DNA from: Peptacetobacter sp900550335
Lineage (GTDB): Bacteria; Bacillota; Clostridia; Peptostreptococcales; Peptostreptococcaceae
Direction of reading: 5' to 3'
Assembly (NCBI RefSeq): GCF_047528295.1
Contig: NZ_CP180001.1
Coordinates: 62,001 to 126,000 of the forward strand
DNA length: 64,000 nucleotides
In this document: one piece after another, positions 8,848 through 17,276 of the stretch
Layout of the letters: each line of letters begins with the position of its first letter
Numbering within the stretch: the first letter of the stretch is position 1
Program-made: the position numbers and the translations under genes
Notes under the pieces: generated by a model
The model's input: the letters and a program-made list of their open reading frames with translations, nothing else
The model's database searches: none
What the model was told of the DNA's origin: nothing

Positions 8848-9518
8848 AAAAAACTAGAAATTATATAATTATCGCTGTTGTTGATTGTGGTAGCTTTCCA
8901 AAGGCTGCAGAAAGTTTGTATATATCTCCAACCGCAGTTATGAAACAGATGAACACATTAGAAAAAAATTTAGATTTGACAGATTATAGGTTGCATTTAG
9001 TTCCTTTTGAGGATAATCACGAGGGAATTGTTTCTGAGATTGAAAATCTTGGTGAAAAGTTTGATTTCTTGGTTGGTGTTTGTGATTCAAAAATATGGCT
9101 GTCAATTTGTAATTTTCTTCCTCTTGGTAGGTATAAAAAGATGATAGCAGTTTCTAGAGATCACAGATTAGCTTCTAAGAATTGTATTGAACTTGAAGAT
9201 TTGTATGGAGAGAATTTAATGATGGTCGCTCGTGGAGATTCTGGTATAAATGATTTTATCAGAAATGATTTAGAAAAGAATCATCCTGAGATTAATATTA
9301 TAGACACTCCACAGTTCTATGATTGGTCTGTTTTTAATTCTTATGCGGATTCTGGCAATGTGTTGTTGACTATTGAGTGTTGGAAGGATGTTCATCCTGG
9401 GCTTGTTTCTATTCCCGTGAATTGGGATTATAGTATTCCTTATGGGATTTTGTATAGCAAGGATGCTCCTGATGATGTAAATAAGTTTGTTAGATTGGCT
9501 AATGAGATTGTGGAATAA
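8848..9518 (+). pseudogene. Decayed LysR-family regulator
   Basis: The translation contains a LysR helix-turn-helix (IIAVVDCGSFPKAAESLYIS, then PTAVMKQMNTLEKNL) and a typical effector-domain half (FDFLVGVCDSKIW to the C-terminus). Two faults show it is broken. There is no start codon or ribosome site upstream: the expected N-terminus (KLEII) is in another frame and ends at a stop. The chain also jumps from the end of the HTH (EKNLDL) straight into TDYRLHLVPF, losing about 50-60 residues of linker and first effector strand. A TTG at 8916 could start only a partial protein. It sits immediately after structured element copy 2. Confidence 0.75.
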
Positions 9519-9520
9519 TA

Positions 9521-9547
9521 AAAAGGGACTCTTACGAATCCCTTTTA
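9521..9547. terminator. Bidirectional terminator
   Basis: AAAAGGGA pairs with TCCCTTTT around the loop CTCTTACGAA, between the convergent LysR remnant and the ornithine cyclodeaminase-like gene. Confidence 0.75.
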
Positions 9548-9560
9548 TTATTGGATAATA

Positions 9561-10550
9561 TTATTCCCAATTTGTTCCTATATTTTTTTCTATAGCTCTG
9601 TCATAAATCATCTGAGCTGTTACAACATCCTGTACTCCGATTCCTACACTTTTGAAGATTATTATTTCATCATCTGATTCTCTTCCAGGTATTTTTTCAC
9701 TTACAACATCGCCTAGTTCTTTATTTAAATCATTTTCTTTTGATATTATTCCTTTTTTAAGAGGAGTTATTATACATCCTGCTTCTTCTAGTACAGCTTC
9801 TACTGAATCACAGAATATTTTAGATGCTCTTTTTATACTAACTTCATCTATTTCATGCATGTTAGGCATATATGAACCAACACCACTTATTAATGCTCCT
9901 TCTTTCACAAGATTACCATCTATAACTGGAACTTCTGATGTAGTTGCTAATACTATAACATCTGCATCTTTTATAGCATCATCTGAAGAATCTGCAGCAA
10001 CTATTTTTGCTACATAAGAAGCTAATTCTTTTGACATATCTTCAGCAAATTTTTCTCTTTTTTCTTTATTTCTGCTAAATACTCTAACTTCTTCAAGTTC
10101 TCTAGCTGCAAGCATAGCCTCTAACTGAGCTGGAGCCTGTCCACCTGTACCTATTAATGCACCAACTTTTGCGTCTTTTCTAGCAAGAAGGTCCACTGCT
10201 GCACCTGAAGCCGCACCTGTTCTAACCCGAGTTATATATGTTCCATCCATTACAGATATAACTTCACCTGTAGTTGCATCCATTAGTATAACTGTCGCTG
10301 GCACAACTGGTTTTCCTTTTTCAGCATTTCCTGGGAATACTGAAACAATTTTTATCCCTGCACAGTCTAATGATTTTACATATCCTGGCATGAATAACAT
10401 ACTTTCCCCTTCTCTTACTGTCCCTAAGTTTGTTCTTATAGGAACTATTGCATCTTTTTCACTGAATGCTTGATAAGCTTTTTTGTCCGCTTCTATAGCA
10501 TCTTTCATTGTAAATACTTTTTTTATGTCTGATTTGTTAAGTAATAGCAT
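9561..10550 (-). CDS. Ornithine cyclodeaminase/mu-crystallin family dehydrogenase
   Basis: 329 residues of the OCD/mu-crystallin family, which use NAD(P) to deaminate, cyclise or reduce amino or imino acids. The dinucleotide fold is seen at KVGALIGTGGQAPAQLEAML, after an N-terminal substrate domain with GAASGAAVDLLARKD; later motifs include DVIVLATTSEVPVID and SGVGSYMPNMHEID. The family also holds alanine dehydrogenase, ketimine reductase and tyramine or lysine cyclodeaminase variants, so the substrate is open. The ATG at 10550 follows TTGGAGG. It is convergent with the LysR remnant, which may once have controlled it (inference). Confidence 0.85.
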   Translation of the reverse strand: MLLLNKSDIKKVFTMKDAIEADKKAYQAFSEKDAIVPIRTNLGTVREGESMLFMPGYVKSLDCAGIKIVSVFPGNAEKGKPVVPATVILMDATTGEVISVMDGTYITRVRTGAASGAAVDLLARKDAKVGALIGTGGQAPAQLEAMLAARELEEVRVFSRNKEKREKFAEDMSKELASYVAKIVAADSSDDAIKDADVIVLATTSEVPVIDGNLVKEGALISGVGSYMPNMHEIDEVSIKRASKIFCDSVEAVLEEAGCIITPLKKGIISKENDLNKELGDVVSEKIPGRESDDEIIIFKSVGIGVQDVVTAQMIYDRAIEKNIGTNWE

Positions 10551-10640
10551 AATTTTCCTCCAACTATTTTCATTTTATTATCCCCTTAGATATATTATAC
10601 TTGTTGAAGAAATAAAAAAACAGAGAGAAAAATTCATATA

Positions 10641-10678
10641 AAAAATGGATGTCTAATTAATAATATAGACACCCATTT
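10641..10678 (-). terminator. Terminator after the KdpD-like gene
   Basis: AAATGGATGTCTA (10643-10655) pairs with TAGACACCCATTT (10666-10678) with one mismatch. On the minus strand a run of T follows. It closes the gene at 10701-11744. Confidence 0.7.
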
Positions 10679-10700
10679 ATTTTTTATTTTATATTCTTAT

Positions 10701-11744
10701 TTAATATTCATCATTTGCTTTGTTGACAGTACTATTATCATACAAGAAATCATCTAAAGTAGCATAATCACTTCCTGTAATTCTATTAATCTTCTGAACA
10801 AGTTTTTCGCCTTCTCCTTCGATAATAGCACGATGTCTTCTCGCATAAATATTTTCTCTCTCAAGGGCAATTGCAGTCTGTTCTGCAACTACTCCAATAA
10901 TTTTCTTTTCTTCATCAGAAAGAATCTCTCTCTTATAACAAGCAACACCTATAACACCAAGTGTTAGGTAATTCCCTTTTATAGGAACATAGTATGCATT
11001 GCTATCTTCCTCTCTTATACCAGTCTTTACCCCATTAGGATCTACCTTCTTAACACCTACTCCTTTAGGCTTACCACTTCTGAAGCATTCTTTTATAACT
11101 TCCCTCTCTTTGACTAACTTAAATAGATTCTCACTACCATTGTTATTACATATATAAACGTGAGGCTCCATAAGGTTTCTTCTCTCATCAGCGATAGTTA
11201 TTAAAACAGTCTTTCCAAGGATATTTACAAGGTTTTCTCCACAATTTTCTACAACTTGCTCTCTATCTCTAGCTTTTAAAAATGATCCATCTGTACGATA
11301 TAGCATTTCCATTTTTTTAGCCTGTATTTTTTCAGCTTCAACCCTTTTCTTTAACTTAGATGTTATACCAGCGGCTAATAGCGATACCCCTACCATAACG
11401 GCAAAAGAAAGTGTATACATCTTTTGATCTACTGCAAACGTATAACGAGGATCTATGAAGAAAAAGTTATATATAAACATTGATGATACCGAAGCTATTG
11501 TTCCAAAAATATATCCTTCTGTAAATCTAGCCGTCAGTACAGCAGCCAAAACATATAATACAACTATACTTGTATTATCCATTCTGCTATTTTCAAAGAA
11601 TAGAGCTAAACAAGTTATTCCTGCTAATGAAGCTAAAAGTCTTATCCCATTTCCAAATATATAAGATTTTAAATGTATTTCTTCTTCATTGTGGTGATAT
11701 AATTTTGTTTTTCTATCCTTGTAGAAATTTCTTTCTATCACTTT
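10701..11744 (-). CDS. KdpD-like membrane sensor fragment (DUF4118 + GAF), no kinase domain
   Basis: 347 residues from the GTG at 11744, chosen because GAAAGGAGGAGGGAAAA precedes it; a longer frame to 11795 has no ribosome site. The chain has four closely packed membrane segments as in the DUF4118 module of KdpD (LLASLAGITCLALFF, VVLYVLAAVLTARF, IFGTIASVSSMFIYNFFF, LSFAVMVGVSLLAAGI), then a coiled linker and a GAF-like domain with VAEQTAIALEREN, the usual end of KdpD GAF domains. The histidine kinase HisKA and ATPase domains and the N-terminal UspA-like part are absent. No kdp genes or response regulator are nearby. It may be a stand-alone sensor or a relic, but it is intact and has its own terminator. 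Confidence 0.75.
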   Translation of the reverse strand, partial: KVIERNFYKDRKTKLYHHNEEEIHLKSYIFGNGIRLLASLAGITCLALFFENSRMDNTSIVVLYVLAAVLTARFTEGYIFGTIASVSSMFIYNFFFIDPRYTFAVDQKMYTLSFAVMVGVSLLAAGITSKLKKRVEAEKIQAKKMEMLYRTDGSFLKARDREQVVENCGENLVNILGKTVLITIADERRNLMEPHVYICNNNGSENLFKLVKEREVIKECFRSGKPKGVGVKKVDPNGVKTGIREEDSNAYYVPIKGNYLTLGVIGVACYKREILSDEEKKIIGVVAEQTAIALERENIYARRHRAIIEGEGEKLVQKINRITGSDYATLDDFLYDNSTVNKANDEY

Positions 11745-11861
11745 TCCCTCCTCCTTTCTAAATTCTGACATCAGAACTATATTATATACCCTCATTATAC
11801 AATAATCTAGTTATTTTTAGGTTAATTTATTATCTTTATATATATCAAATTTATGATTTAA

Positions 11862-12338
11862 TTAAATATTTTTCTTCTTTAATGTTATATTGAATTTTTT
11901 AAGAAATCTAGCAAGATGGAAATTCTTAAATAATGATGTTACAAATACAAGAGAAAGTGCCAATGCACCTGCAGAAGCCAATGTTTCTGTCATTACATTT
12001 CCTGCTGTAACATAATGCTCAAGAATAAATTCATATATTGAACGATACACACCAAATCCAGGTACAAGTACAATTAACGCACAAGCACTTGGTATTGTTG
12101 CCGGAATCATATACACCCTTGCGCAGACTTCACAATACACACTAAACGATACTCCTGCTGCAAAAAACGCTGCACCTGGAGCAAATCCCATATATATAGA
12201 AGTTATCTTATATACAAACCAACCTATAGCACCACCTACACCTGCAACTCTAAGGGTTCTTCCTTTTATATTAAATAATATACCAAACCCTACAGCTACA
12301 CCATACGCCGCTACAGTTTCAATCAATATTCTTATCAT
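11862..12338 (-). CDS. Threonine/serine exporter, small subunit (ThrE/YjjB type)
   Basis: 158 residues and nearly all membrane: helices GVAVGFGILFN, VGGAIGWFVYKIT, AAFFAAGVSFSVYC, VPGFGVYRSIYEFI and ASAGALALSLVFVTSLF. The MIPATIPSACALIVLVPGFG segment is typical of the C-terminal ThrE half (DUF3815). Its ATG overlaps the stop region of the upstream YjjP-like gene (TTTTAAATG), indicating translational coupling. Together the two chains equal one full-length ThrE-type transporter for export of threonine and serine or, in other bacteria, succinate; the cargo here is inferred. Confidence 0.85.
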   Translation of the reverse strand: MIRILIETVAAYGVAVGFGILFNIKGRTLRVAGVGGAIGWFVYKITSIYMGFAPGAAFFAAGVSFSVYCEVCARVYMIPATIPSACALIVLVPGFGVYRSIYEFILEHYVTAGNVMTETLASAGALALSLVFVTSLFKNFHLARFLKKFNITLKKKNI

Positions 12339-13115
12339 TTAAAAGAATCCTCCTCTCAGATACCAGTTTAGAACTAATGCCATTCCAACAGCCGTTGCAG
12401 TCCCACTAAATATTACTTCTGATAACTTAGCTGTCCCAGCAACAAGCTGACCATCCAGTATATCCCTTATAGCATTTGTTAGTGCAAATCCAGGAACCAA
12501 AAGCATTATTACTCCTGCTATTATGTAGTCCATTGTTTTTAACACTCCACCCTCTACACACACAACAGAGGACATAGCTATAAATGCAGCACAAATTATA
12601 TTAACAAAAAATTCGTTAAGGTTCTTTTCAGATAAATATTCTTGTAAAATCTTTGTAACCATCCCTACAAGAAAAGACATTATAAAATCTATTTCTCCAC
12701 CTCCAAATAAAATAGAGAAACAAGATGTCACAAGTCCTGCCCCAAGTATAGTAATTGTATATGAATAACTTTCTTTCTTACAAATCTGTTCTAGTCTTTC
12801 CTCGCATTCATCTATACTTAGCTTTTCATAAGCTATATTCCTAGACAAAGCATTTATATTTTTCATCATATTTAAATCTGTAGATCTCTCGTTTATTCTC
12901 TTTACCACTGAATAAACCTTTTTATTTTTATAAACTGATAATAATAATGTGGTCGGTGTTGCAAAGACTTCTGCATTATCTATCCCAAATGCCATACAAA
13001 GTCTTTGTATCGTATCCTCTACTCTATAAATTTCTCCACCACATTTTAGCATGTTTCTACCAGCTTCAGCAGCAAAGTTGAGGATTCTATCTATATCCTC
13101 AAAATCTCTTTCCAT
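12339..13115 (-). CDS. Threonine/serine exporter, large subunit (ThrE/YjjP type)
   Basis: 258 residues of the DUF1212 family. The soluble N-terminus has AGRNMLKCGGEIYRVEDTIQ and FATPTTLLLSV, both family signatures. The C-terminal half holds about five helices (ITILGAGLVTSCFSILFGG; IDFIMSFLVGMVTKI; IIAGVIMLLVPGFALTNAI; ending ALVLNWYLRG). LVPGFALTNAIRD corresponds to the conserved loop of ThrE. The ATG at 13115 follows AAGGAGG and the stop abuts the start of the YjjB-like gene. Promoter elements presumably lie in the 300-bp gap toward 13422. Confidence 0.88.
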   Translation of the reverse strand: MERDFEDIDRILNFAAEAGRNMLKCGGEIYRVEDTIQRLCMAFGIDNAEVFATPTTLLLSVYKNKKVYSVVKRINERSTDLNMMKNINALSRNIAYEKLSIDECEERLEQICKKESYSYTITILGAGLVTSCFSILFGGGEIDFIMSFLVGMVTKILQEYLSEKNLNEFFVNIICAAFIAMSSVVCVEGGVLKTMDYIIAGVIMLLVPGFALTNAIRDILDGQLVAGTAKLSEVIFSGTATAVGMALVLNWYLRGGFF

Positions 13116-13148
13116 TTTTTTACCTCCTTATTTACTTTTTTACACAAC

Positions 13149-13228
13149 TTTATACACTGAATTCCTTGTTATTAAGGAATTCCCTTTAACAACTCTAAAC
13201 AATTATACAACATTTATACACTGAATTC
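13149..13228. repeat. Palindrome and direct repeats upstream of the ThrE genes
   Basis: TTTATACACTGAATTC occurs at 13149-13164 and again at 13213-13228. The first copy runs into a 9-bp perfect palindrome, GAATTCCTT (13159-13167) with AAGGAATTC (13174-13182). They sit in the divergent region between the exporter genes and the nitrilase gene, so they may be regulator binding sites. No known regulator is recognised. Confidence 0.45.
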
Positions 13229-13421
13229 GCCATAAATTATACATTTCTATAGATTAGATATTGTTCTATAGTTTTTGATTATAAGTTCAAAATATTGATT
13301 AGTTCAAAAATTTTATTTTTGTGTAAAATCAATGATTACAAGTCTTTTTCTATGTTATAATACAGATAATATATAAATTTTAAAAATTCAAAAATATTTT
13401 ACTCTTTCAAAGGAGGTAAAA

Positions 13422-14237
13422 ATGAAAATAGCAGTTTGTCAAATGAAGGTTTGCGACGATAAAGATAAAAACATATCACATGCATTAGATATGATAGATG
13501 AAGCAGCTAATAATGGTGCTCAAATTATAGTCTTACCAGAGATGTTTAATTGCCCTTATGAAAATAGTTACTTCCCAGTATTTGCTGAGGAGTACCCAGG
13601 AAATACTACTGAAGCATTAAAAAATGCAGCAAAGAAAAATTCTATCTACTTAGTTGGTGGAAGTATACCGGAATCAGAAAATGGAAATATCTACAATACT
13701 TCATTCATATTTGACAGAAATGGAGAGCTTATTGGAAAACATCAAAAAATGCATCTTTTTGATATAGATGTAGAAGGTGGTGTATCTTTTAAGGAATCTG
13801 ATACACTTTCTGCTGGAAATAAAGTGACTGTTGTAGATACAGAGTTCGGAAAAATAGGTGTTGCTATTTGCTATGATATAAGATTTCCCGAACTTTCTCG
13901 TTTAATGGCTTTGGAAGGTGCCGAACTTATTATTCTTCCTGCAGCGTTTAATATGACAACTGGACCTACACATTGGGAGCTTTCTATAAGAATGAGAGCA
14001 CTCGATAATCAGGTTTATTTTGTCGGAGCTGCACCTGCTAGAGATGAATCCGCATCTTATGTAGCTTTTGGAAATTCTAGGGTTGCAGACCCTTGGGGAA
14101 ATATAATAGCTACTGCAGACGAAAAAGAATGCATAATATACGCTGATATAGATAAATCCTATACTGAAAAAGTAAGAAATGAACTTCCATTATTAAAACA
14201 TAGAAGAACAGATTTATATTCAGTGAACTTTTTTTAA
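13422..14237 (+). CDS. Carbon-nitrogen hydrolase, omega-amidase (Nit2) type
   Basis: 271 residues of the nitrilase superfamily with the complete catalytic triad: Glu in IVLPEMFNCPYEN, Lys in GKHQKMHLFDID and Cys in AICYDIRFPEL. The MHLFDID and FGNSRVADPWGN signatures are those of the Nit2/omega-amidase branch, which hydrolyses alpha-ketoglutaramate and alpha-ketosuccinamate left by glutamine or asparagine transamination. Length is typical. The ATG follows AAAGGAGG at 7 nt. It stands alone between the divergent ThrE genes and purC. The branch assignment is good; the in vivo substrate is inferred. Confidence 0.88.
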   Translation: MKIAVCQMKVCDDKDKNISHALDMIDEAANNGAQIIVLPEMFNCPYENSYFPVFAEEYPGNTTEALKNAAKKNSIYLVGGSIPESENGNIYNTSFIFDRNGELIGKHQKMHLFDIDVEGGVSFKESDTLSAGNKVTVVDTEFGKIGVAICYDIRFPELSRLMALEGAELIILPAAFNMTTGPTHWELSIRMRALDNQVYFVGAAPARDESASYVAFGNSRVADPWGNIIATADEKECIIYADIDKSYTEKVRNELPLLKHRRTDLYSVNFF

Positions 14238-14253
14238 TTTTTTCAAAAAATAG

Positions 14254-14334
14254 TTCAACTTTTTGACTATTTTGTGTTATAATAGATTTTGCAAAAGGGA
14301 AAAACACCCTCAAAATCCGAACACTTTTCGGATT
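14254..14334 (+). promoter_or_regulatory. purC promoter and leader hairpins
   Basis: A TATAAT at 14278-14283 with TTCAAC at 14254-14259 (18-bp spacer) makes a plausible promoter. The leader then holds AGGG/CCCT and a 7-bp hairpin AATCCGA (14314-14320) with TCGGATT (14328-14334). CCGAAC within it resembles the PurR box core of Bacillus, but the usual paired, widely spaced boxes are absent. Recognised as structure, not as a known riboswitch. Confidence 0.5.
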
Positions 14335-14384
14335 AAGTAAAAAAGACTATAATTAATTTTTATATATTCATTGGAGGAAAAGGC

Positions 14385-15062
14385 ATGAAAAAAGTATACA
14401 CAGGTAAAACTAAAGACGTTTTTGAATTAGACAACGGTAATTTTGAATTATTATTCAAAGATGATTGTACTGGTAAAGATGGAGTATTCGATCCAGGCGA
14501 AAACTCAATAGGTTTAACAATAGAAGGTATAGGTAGAGAAAACTTAAAAACTTCTGTTCACTACTTTGAATTATTAAAAGAAGCAGGAATAAAAACTCAC
14601 TACGTTAGTGCTGACATAGAAAGATCAACTATGGAAGTATTACCAGCTAAAGTTTTCGGTAAAGGTGTAGAAGTTATATGCCGTTACAGAGCAGTAGGAA
14701 GCTTCATAAGAAGATACGGAGAATACATAGAAAACGGAGCTAAATTAGACGCTTACGTTGAAGTTACTTTAAAAGACGATGAAAGATGTGACCCATTAGT
14801 TACTTCTGAAGGATTAGAAGCTTTAGGAATAATGACTCAGGCTCAGTTCGATCAGATGAAAGAAAGAACTAGAAAAATAACTGCAGTTGTTGCTAAAGAC
14901 TTAGAAGAAAAAGGATTAGAATTATACGACATAAAATTCGAATTTGGATTCTACAATGACGAAGTTATATTAATAGACGAAATAGCTTCAGGAAACATGA
15001 GAGTTTACAAAGATGGCGAAATAGTTGATCCAATGGACTTAACTAAAATGATATTAGCTTAA
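14385..15062 (+). CDS. purC: Phosphoribosylaminoimidazole-succinocarboxamide (SAICAR) synthase
   Basis: 225 residues, typical for bacterial PurC, which joins aspartate to CAIR in purine synthesis using ATP. Motifs: YTGKTKDVFELD near the start, DDCTGKDGVFDPG, the substrate loop EVICRYRAVGSFIRRYG, and the metal-binding C-terminal LIDEIASGNMR. The ATG follows TTGGAGG. Codon use is strongly biased (TTA Leu, GAA Glu, ATA Ile), as in highly expressed genes. It is a lone pur gene between its own leader and a strong terminator, not part of a pur operon. Confidence 0.95.
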   Translation: MKKVYTGKTKDVFELDNGNFELLFKDDCTGKDGVFDPGENSIGLTIEGIGRENLKTSVHYFELLKEAGIKTHYVSADIERSTMEVLPAKVFGKGVEVICRYRAVGSFIRRYGEYIENGAKLDAYVEVTLKDDERCDPLVTSEGLEALGIMTQAQFDQMKERTRKITAVVAKDLEEKGLELYDIKFEFGFYNDEVILIDEIASGNMRVYKDGEIVDPMDLTKMILA

Positions 15063-15079
15063 TTATTTTTTAAAAATAT

Positions 15080-15113
15080 GAGACCTTTGCGATTTGCATT
15101 GGTCTCTTTTTTT
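15080..15113 (+). terminator. purC terminator
   Basis: GAGACC (15080-15085) pairs with GGTCTC (15101-15106) and is followed by seven or more T. Confidence 0.85.
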
Positions 15114-15121
15114 ATTCATAA

Positions 15122-15583
15122 TTATAAATTATTTTCTATTTTTAACAGCTTTTCCTTTATATCAATTCCTCCTGCATAACCTGTCATACTTCCATTGCTT
15201 CCAACAACTCTATGACAAGGAACTATTATTGCAATTGGATTTTTGTTATTTGCATTACCAACAGCTCTACAAGCTTTTTCATTCCCTATTACATTGGCTA
15301 TATCTTTATAACTTCTAGTTTCACCATAAGGAATATTTAAAAGCTCTTTCCATACTTTTTTCTGAAATTCAGTACCCATCATCTCTATTTCAATATCAAA
15401 GCTTTTTCTTTTCCCAGATAGGTATTCTTTTAATTGCATATATGTTTTTATTATAGAATCTGTTTCTCTTTCTATTTCATTTTCTTTTTTAGAATCAGAA
15501 AATACAAGTCCGATTATCTTCCCTTCTTTTTCTGATATTTTTATTGTTCCTATTTCTGTATCGTAGCAAAAGTAATTAATCAT
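15122..15583 (-). CDS. ogt: Methylated-DNA--protein-cysteine S-methyltransferase
   Basis: 153 residues. The C-terminal DNA-binding domain carries IPYGETRSYKDIANVIGNE, the Asn-hinge ACRAVGNANNKNPIAI and the acceptor cysteine in IVPCHRVVGSNGSMTGYAGG, all intact. The N-terminal ~60 residues form the short ribonuclease-like domain of Ogt. It removes O6-methyl groups from guanine in DNA by suicide transfer. The ATG at 15583 has only a weak ribosome site (TAGGATTTTGAATT). It is convergent with purC and monocistronic. Confidence 0.92.
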   Translation of the reverse strand: MINYFCYDTEIGTIKISEKEGKIIGLVFSDSKKENEIERETDSIIKTYMQLKEYLSGKRKSFDIEIEMMGTEFQKKVWKELLNIPYGETRSYKDIANVIGNEKACRAVGNANNKNPIAIIVPCHRVVGSNGSMTGYAGGIDIKEKLLKIENNL

Positions 15584-15672
15584 AATTCAAAATCCTATTC
15601 TATTTTTATAGTATTATAATATTCATCACATATTGTTCTTTATTTCATATAATTCTTATTATCGTATATAAT

Positions 15673-16329
15673 CTATTCTACTATAGTAGTTTTTATATTT
15701 TTTCCATTTGCGTATTTTTCAAGAAGTCCTTTTATTTCATTCATTCCGCTTTCTAATTTATCTTTTCCTGAGAATGAAAATAAACACATCATTATTTTTT
15801 CTGCATTTTCATCTATTGCTGCTCTTCTTGAATCACTTGTTGGACTGCCAAATTTTCCTTCTTCATCTGCTAATACTGGCATATTAGCTACATTTACCAT
15901 GTCTTTTCCAATTCCCTTGTACTCATCTCCATCTTCTCCAACAGTGAATACTACATTTTCTCCTATGTTTTCGGTGTTATAAGATCCTATTGAAAATTGA
16001 GTTTTCATAGATATTAAGTTATTTATATCTACAATATTATTCACAAAATATATTCCTTTTCCTTGAAGTACTCTTCTTATAAGTGCTTCTGAAGATGTTC
16101 TATATCTTGAAGGATTTTTCCCACAAGCTTTATAAGCCTTTCTATTTGCAGCTATTGTTTCTTCTATAGATAATTCTTCTAGTTTTATGTTATTTGTAAT
16201 TAGTTCACATTCTTCGTTTAATAAATTTACTAGCTCTTCTGAGCTTTCTTTTACTTTAACTTCTGCCTCAACTACTCCAACCATACAGTCTGGTACTAAA
16301 TTTTTTAGCTTTTCGTCAATTTTTAACAT
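15673..16329 (-). CDS. B3/4-domain protein (PheT-like tRNA-editing fold)
   Basis: 218 residues matching the free-standing B3/4 domain, related to the editing module of phenylalanyl-tRNA synthetase beta subunit: RKAYKACGKNPSRYRTSSEA, then YFVNNIVDINNLISMKTQFS and a late SDSRRAAID. Stand-alone forms are thought to act in tRNA or amino-acid quality control, but the role is not settled. The ATG at 16329 has a weak ribosome site (AAGTGTAGTAAA) and follows the ArsC fusion gene by 24 bp, so it is probably the last gene of that operon. Confidence 0.75.
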   Translation of the reverse strand: MLKIDEKLKNLVPDCMVGVVEAEVKVKESSEELVNLLNEECELITNNIKLEELSIEETIAANRKAYKACGKNPSRYRTSSEALIRRVLQGKGIYFVNNIVDINNLISMKTQFSIGSYNTENIGENVVFTVGEDGDEYKGIGKDMVNVANMPVLADEEGKFGSPTSDSRRAAIDENAEKIMMCLFSFSGKDKLESGMNEIKGLLEKYANGKNIKTTIVE

Positions 16330-16353
16330 TTTACTACACTTCCCTTTTTACTT

Positions 16354-17217
16354 TTATTTAATTATTTTCCACTCTTCCACCAATCTTTCTACAGAAAAAG
16401 CTGCATTTGCTGGACTTGTAGAAGGTAGTTTTTCTATTTCTATTCCCACATATGAGCAATATTTCTTATATAACTTAAATGATTTATCTCCATTTGCAAA
16501 TATCCTATCTATTTTGCTATTCTTAACAACTTCAGCTATATCATTTACAACCACATTTTTTATACTACTATCGCTAGAACCTTTGATAACACAAGACTTT
16601 ATAACGTCCCAAATTGCTATGTTGTTTTTTAAAAGCATTTCCTTTTTTTCTTCTATAGTAGTTGGAAGTTCTGTTTCTGTAAGGCTTGAAATCACCTGCC
16701 AAAATCTATTTCTAGGATGTCCATAGTAAAAGTTCTGCTCTCTTGATTTTACCGATGGAAAACTTCCAAGTATTAATACTTTTGAATTTTCATCGTATAC
16801 AGGCTCAAAAGTATGCTCTACCTTTTGGTATTTTTTATATTTCTCTCTTAATTCAATTATATCTTTTTCTATTTCTGAGATAATTTCTCTAAATTTATCG
16901 TCACCTTTTCCAGTTGGATCCTCAAGTTTTAAGTCCTCATCAAACTTTCTTCCTATTATTGGACAAGATACTCCACATCCCATAGAAACCATTAAATCTA
17001 CATTTGGAATATCTTTCATCAATTTAGAATATTGATTTTCTTCCATATCTATATCGTATATTTCTTTCATTAATCTTATAGCATCTTTGTTTATTTCTCT
17101 AGGCTCTGTTCCTGCTGAGTATGGCTCAAATACATCTGATGCGTATTTTTTACAAAGAGCCTCTGCAATCTGACTTCTACAAGAATTATGAACACAGATA
17201 AAAGCTATTTTTAGCAT
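16354..17217 (-). CDS. Fusion of thioredoxin-coupled arsenate reductase and DNA-deoxyinosine glycosylase-like domain
   Basis: 287 residues with two unrelated domains. Residues 1 to ~130 are an LMW-phosphatase-fold ArsC: the P-loop FICVHNSCRSQIAEA, Asp in LEDPTGKGD, and the further cysteines in SMGCGVSCP match the Cys triad of thioredoxin-dependent arsenate reductases. Residues ~135 to 287 match the uracil-DNA-glycosylase superfamily, family 6 (hypoxanthine/deoxyinosine glycosylases): LILGSFPSVKSREQNFYYG, HPRNRFWQVI, then AIWDVIKSC and LPSTSPANAAF. Reading is continuous with no stop or frameshift. The ATG at 17217 follows AAGAGGTGAAAAT. It sits among arsR, permease and thioredoxin-like genes, which supports the reductase half; how the repair half fits is unknown. 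Confidence 0.85.
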   Translation of the reverse strand: MLKIAFICVHNSCRSQIAEALCKKYASDVFEPYSAGTEPREINKDAIRLMKEIYDIDMEENQYSKLMKDIPNVDLMVSMGCGVSCPIIGRKFDEDLKLEDPTGKGDDKFREIISEIEKDIIELREKYKKYQKVEHTFEPVYDENSKVLILGSFPSVKSREQNFYYGHPRNRFWQVISSLTETELPTTIEEKKEMLLKNNIAIWDVIKSCVIKGSSDSSIKNVVVNDIAEVVKNSKIDRIFANGDKSFKLYKKYCSYVGIEIEKLPSTSPANAAFSVERLVEEWKIIK

Positions 17218-17276
17218 ATTTTCACCTCTTTTATAAAAATAATTTAGATATTTTTAATATACAAACCTTAATAAAA

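Noticed and set aside
14285..14384. Purine riboswitch upstream of purC
   Set aside because: The three-way junction signature is not present; only two simple hairpins are seen.
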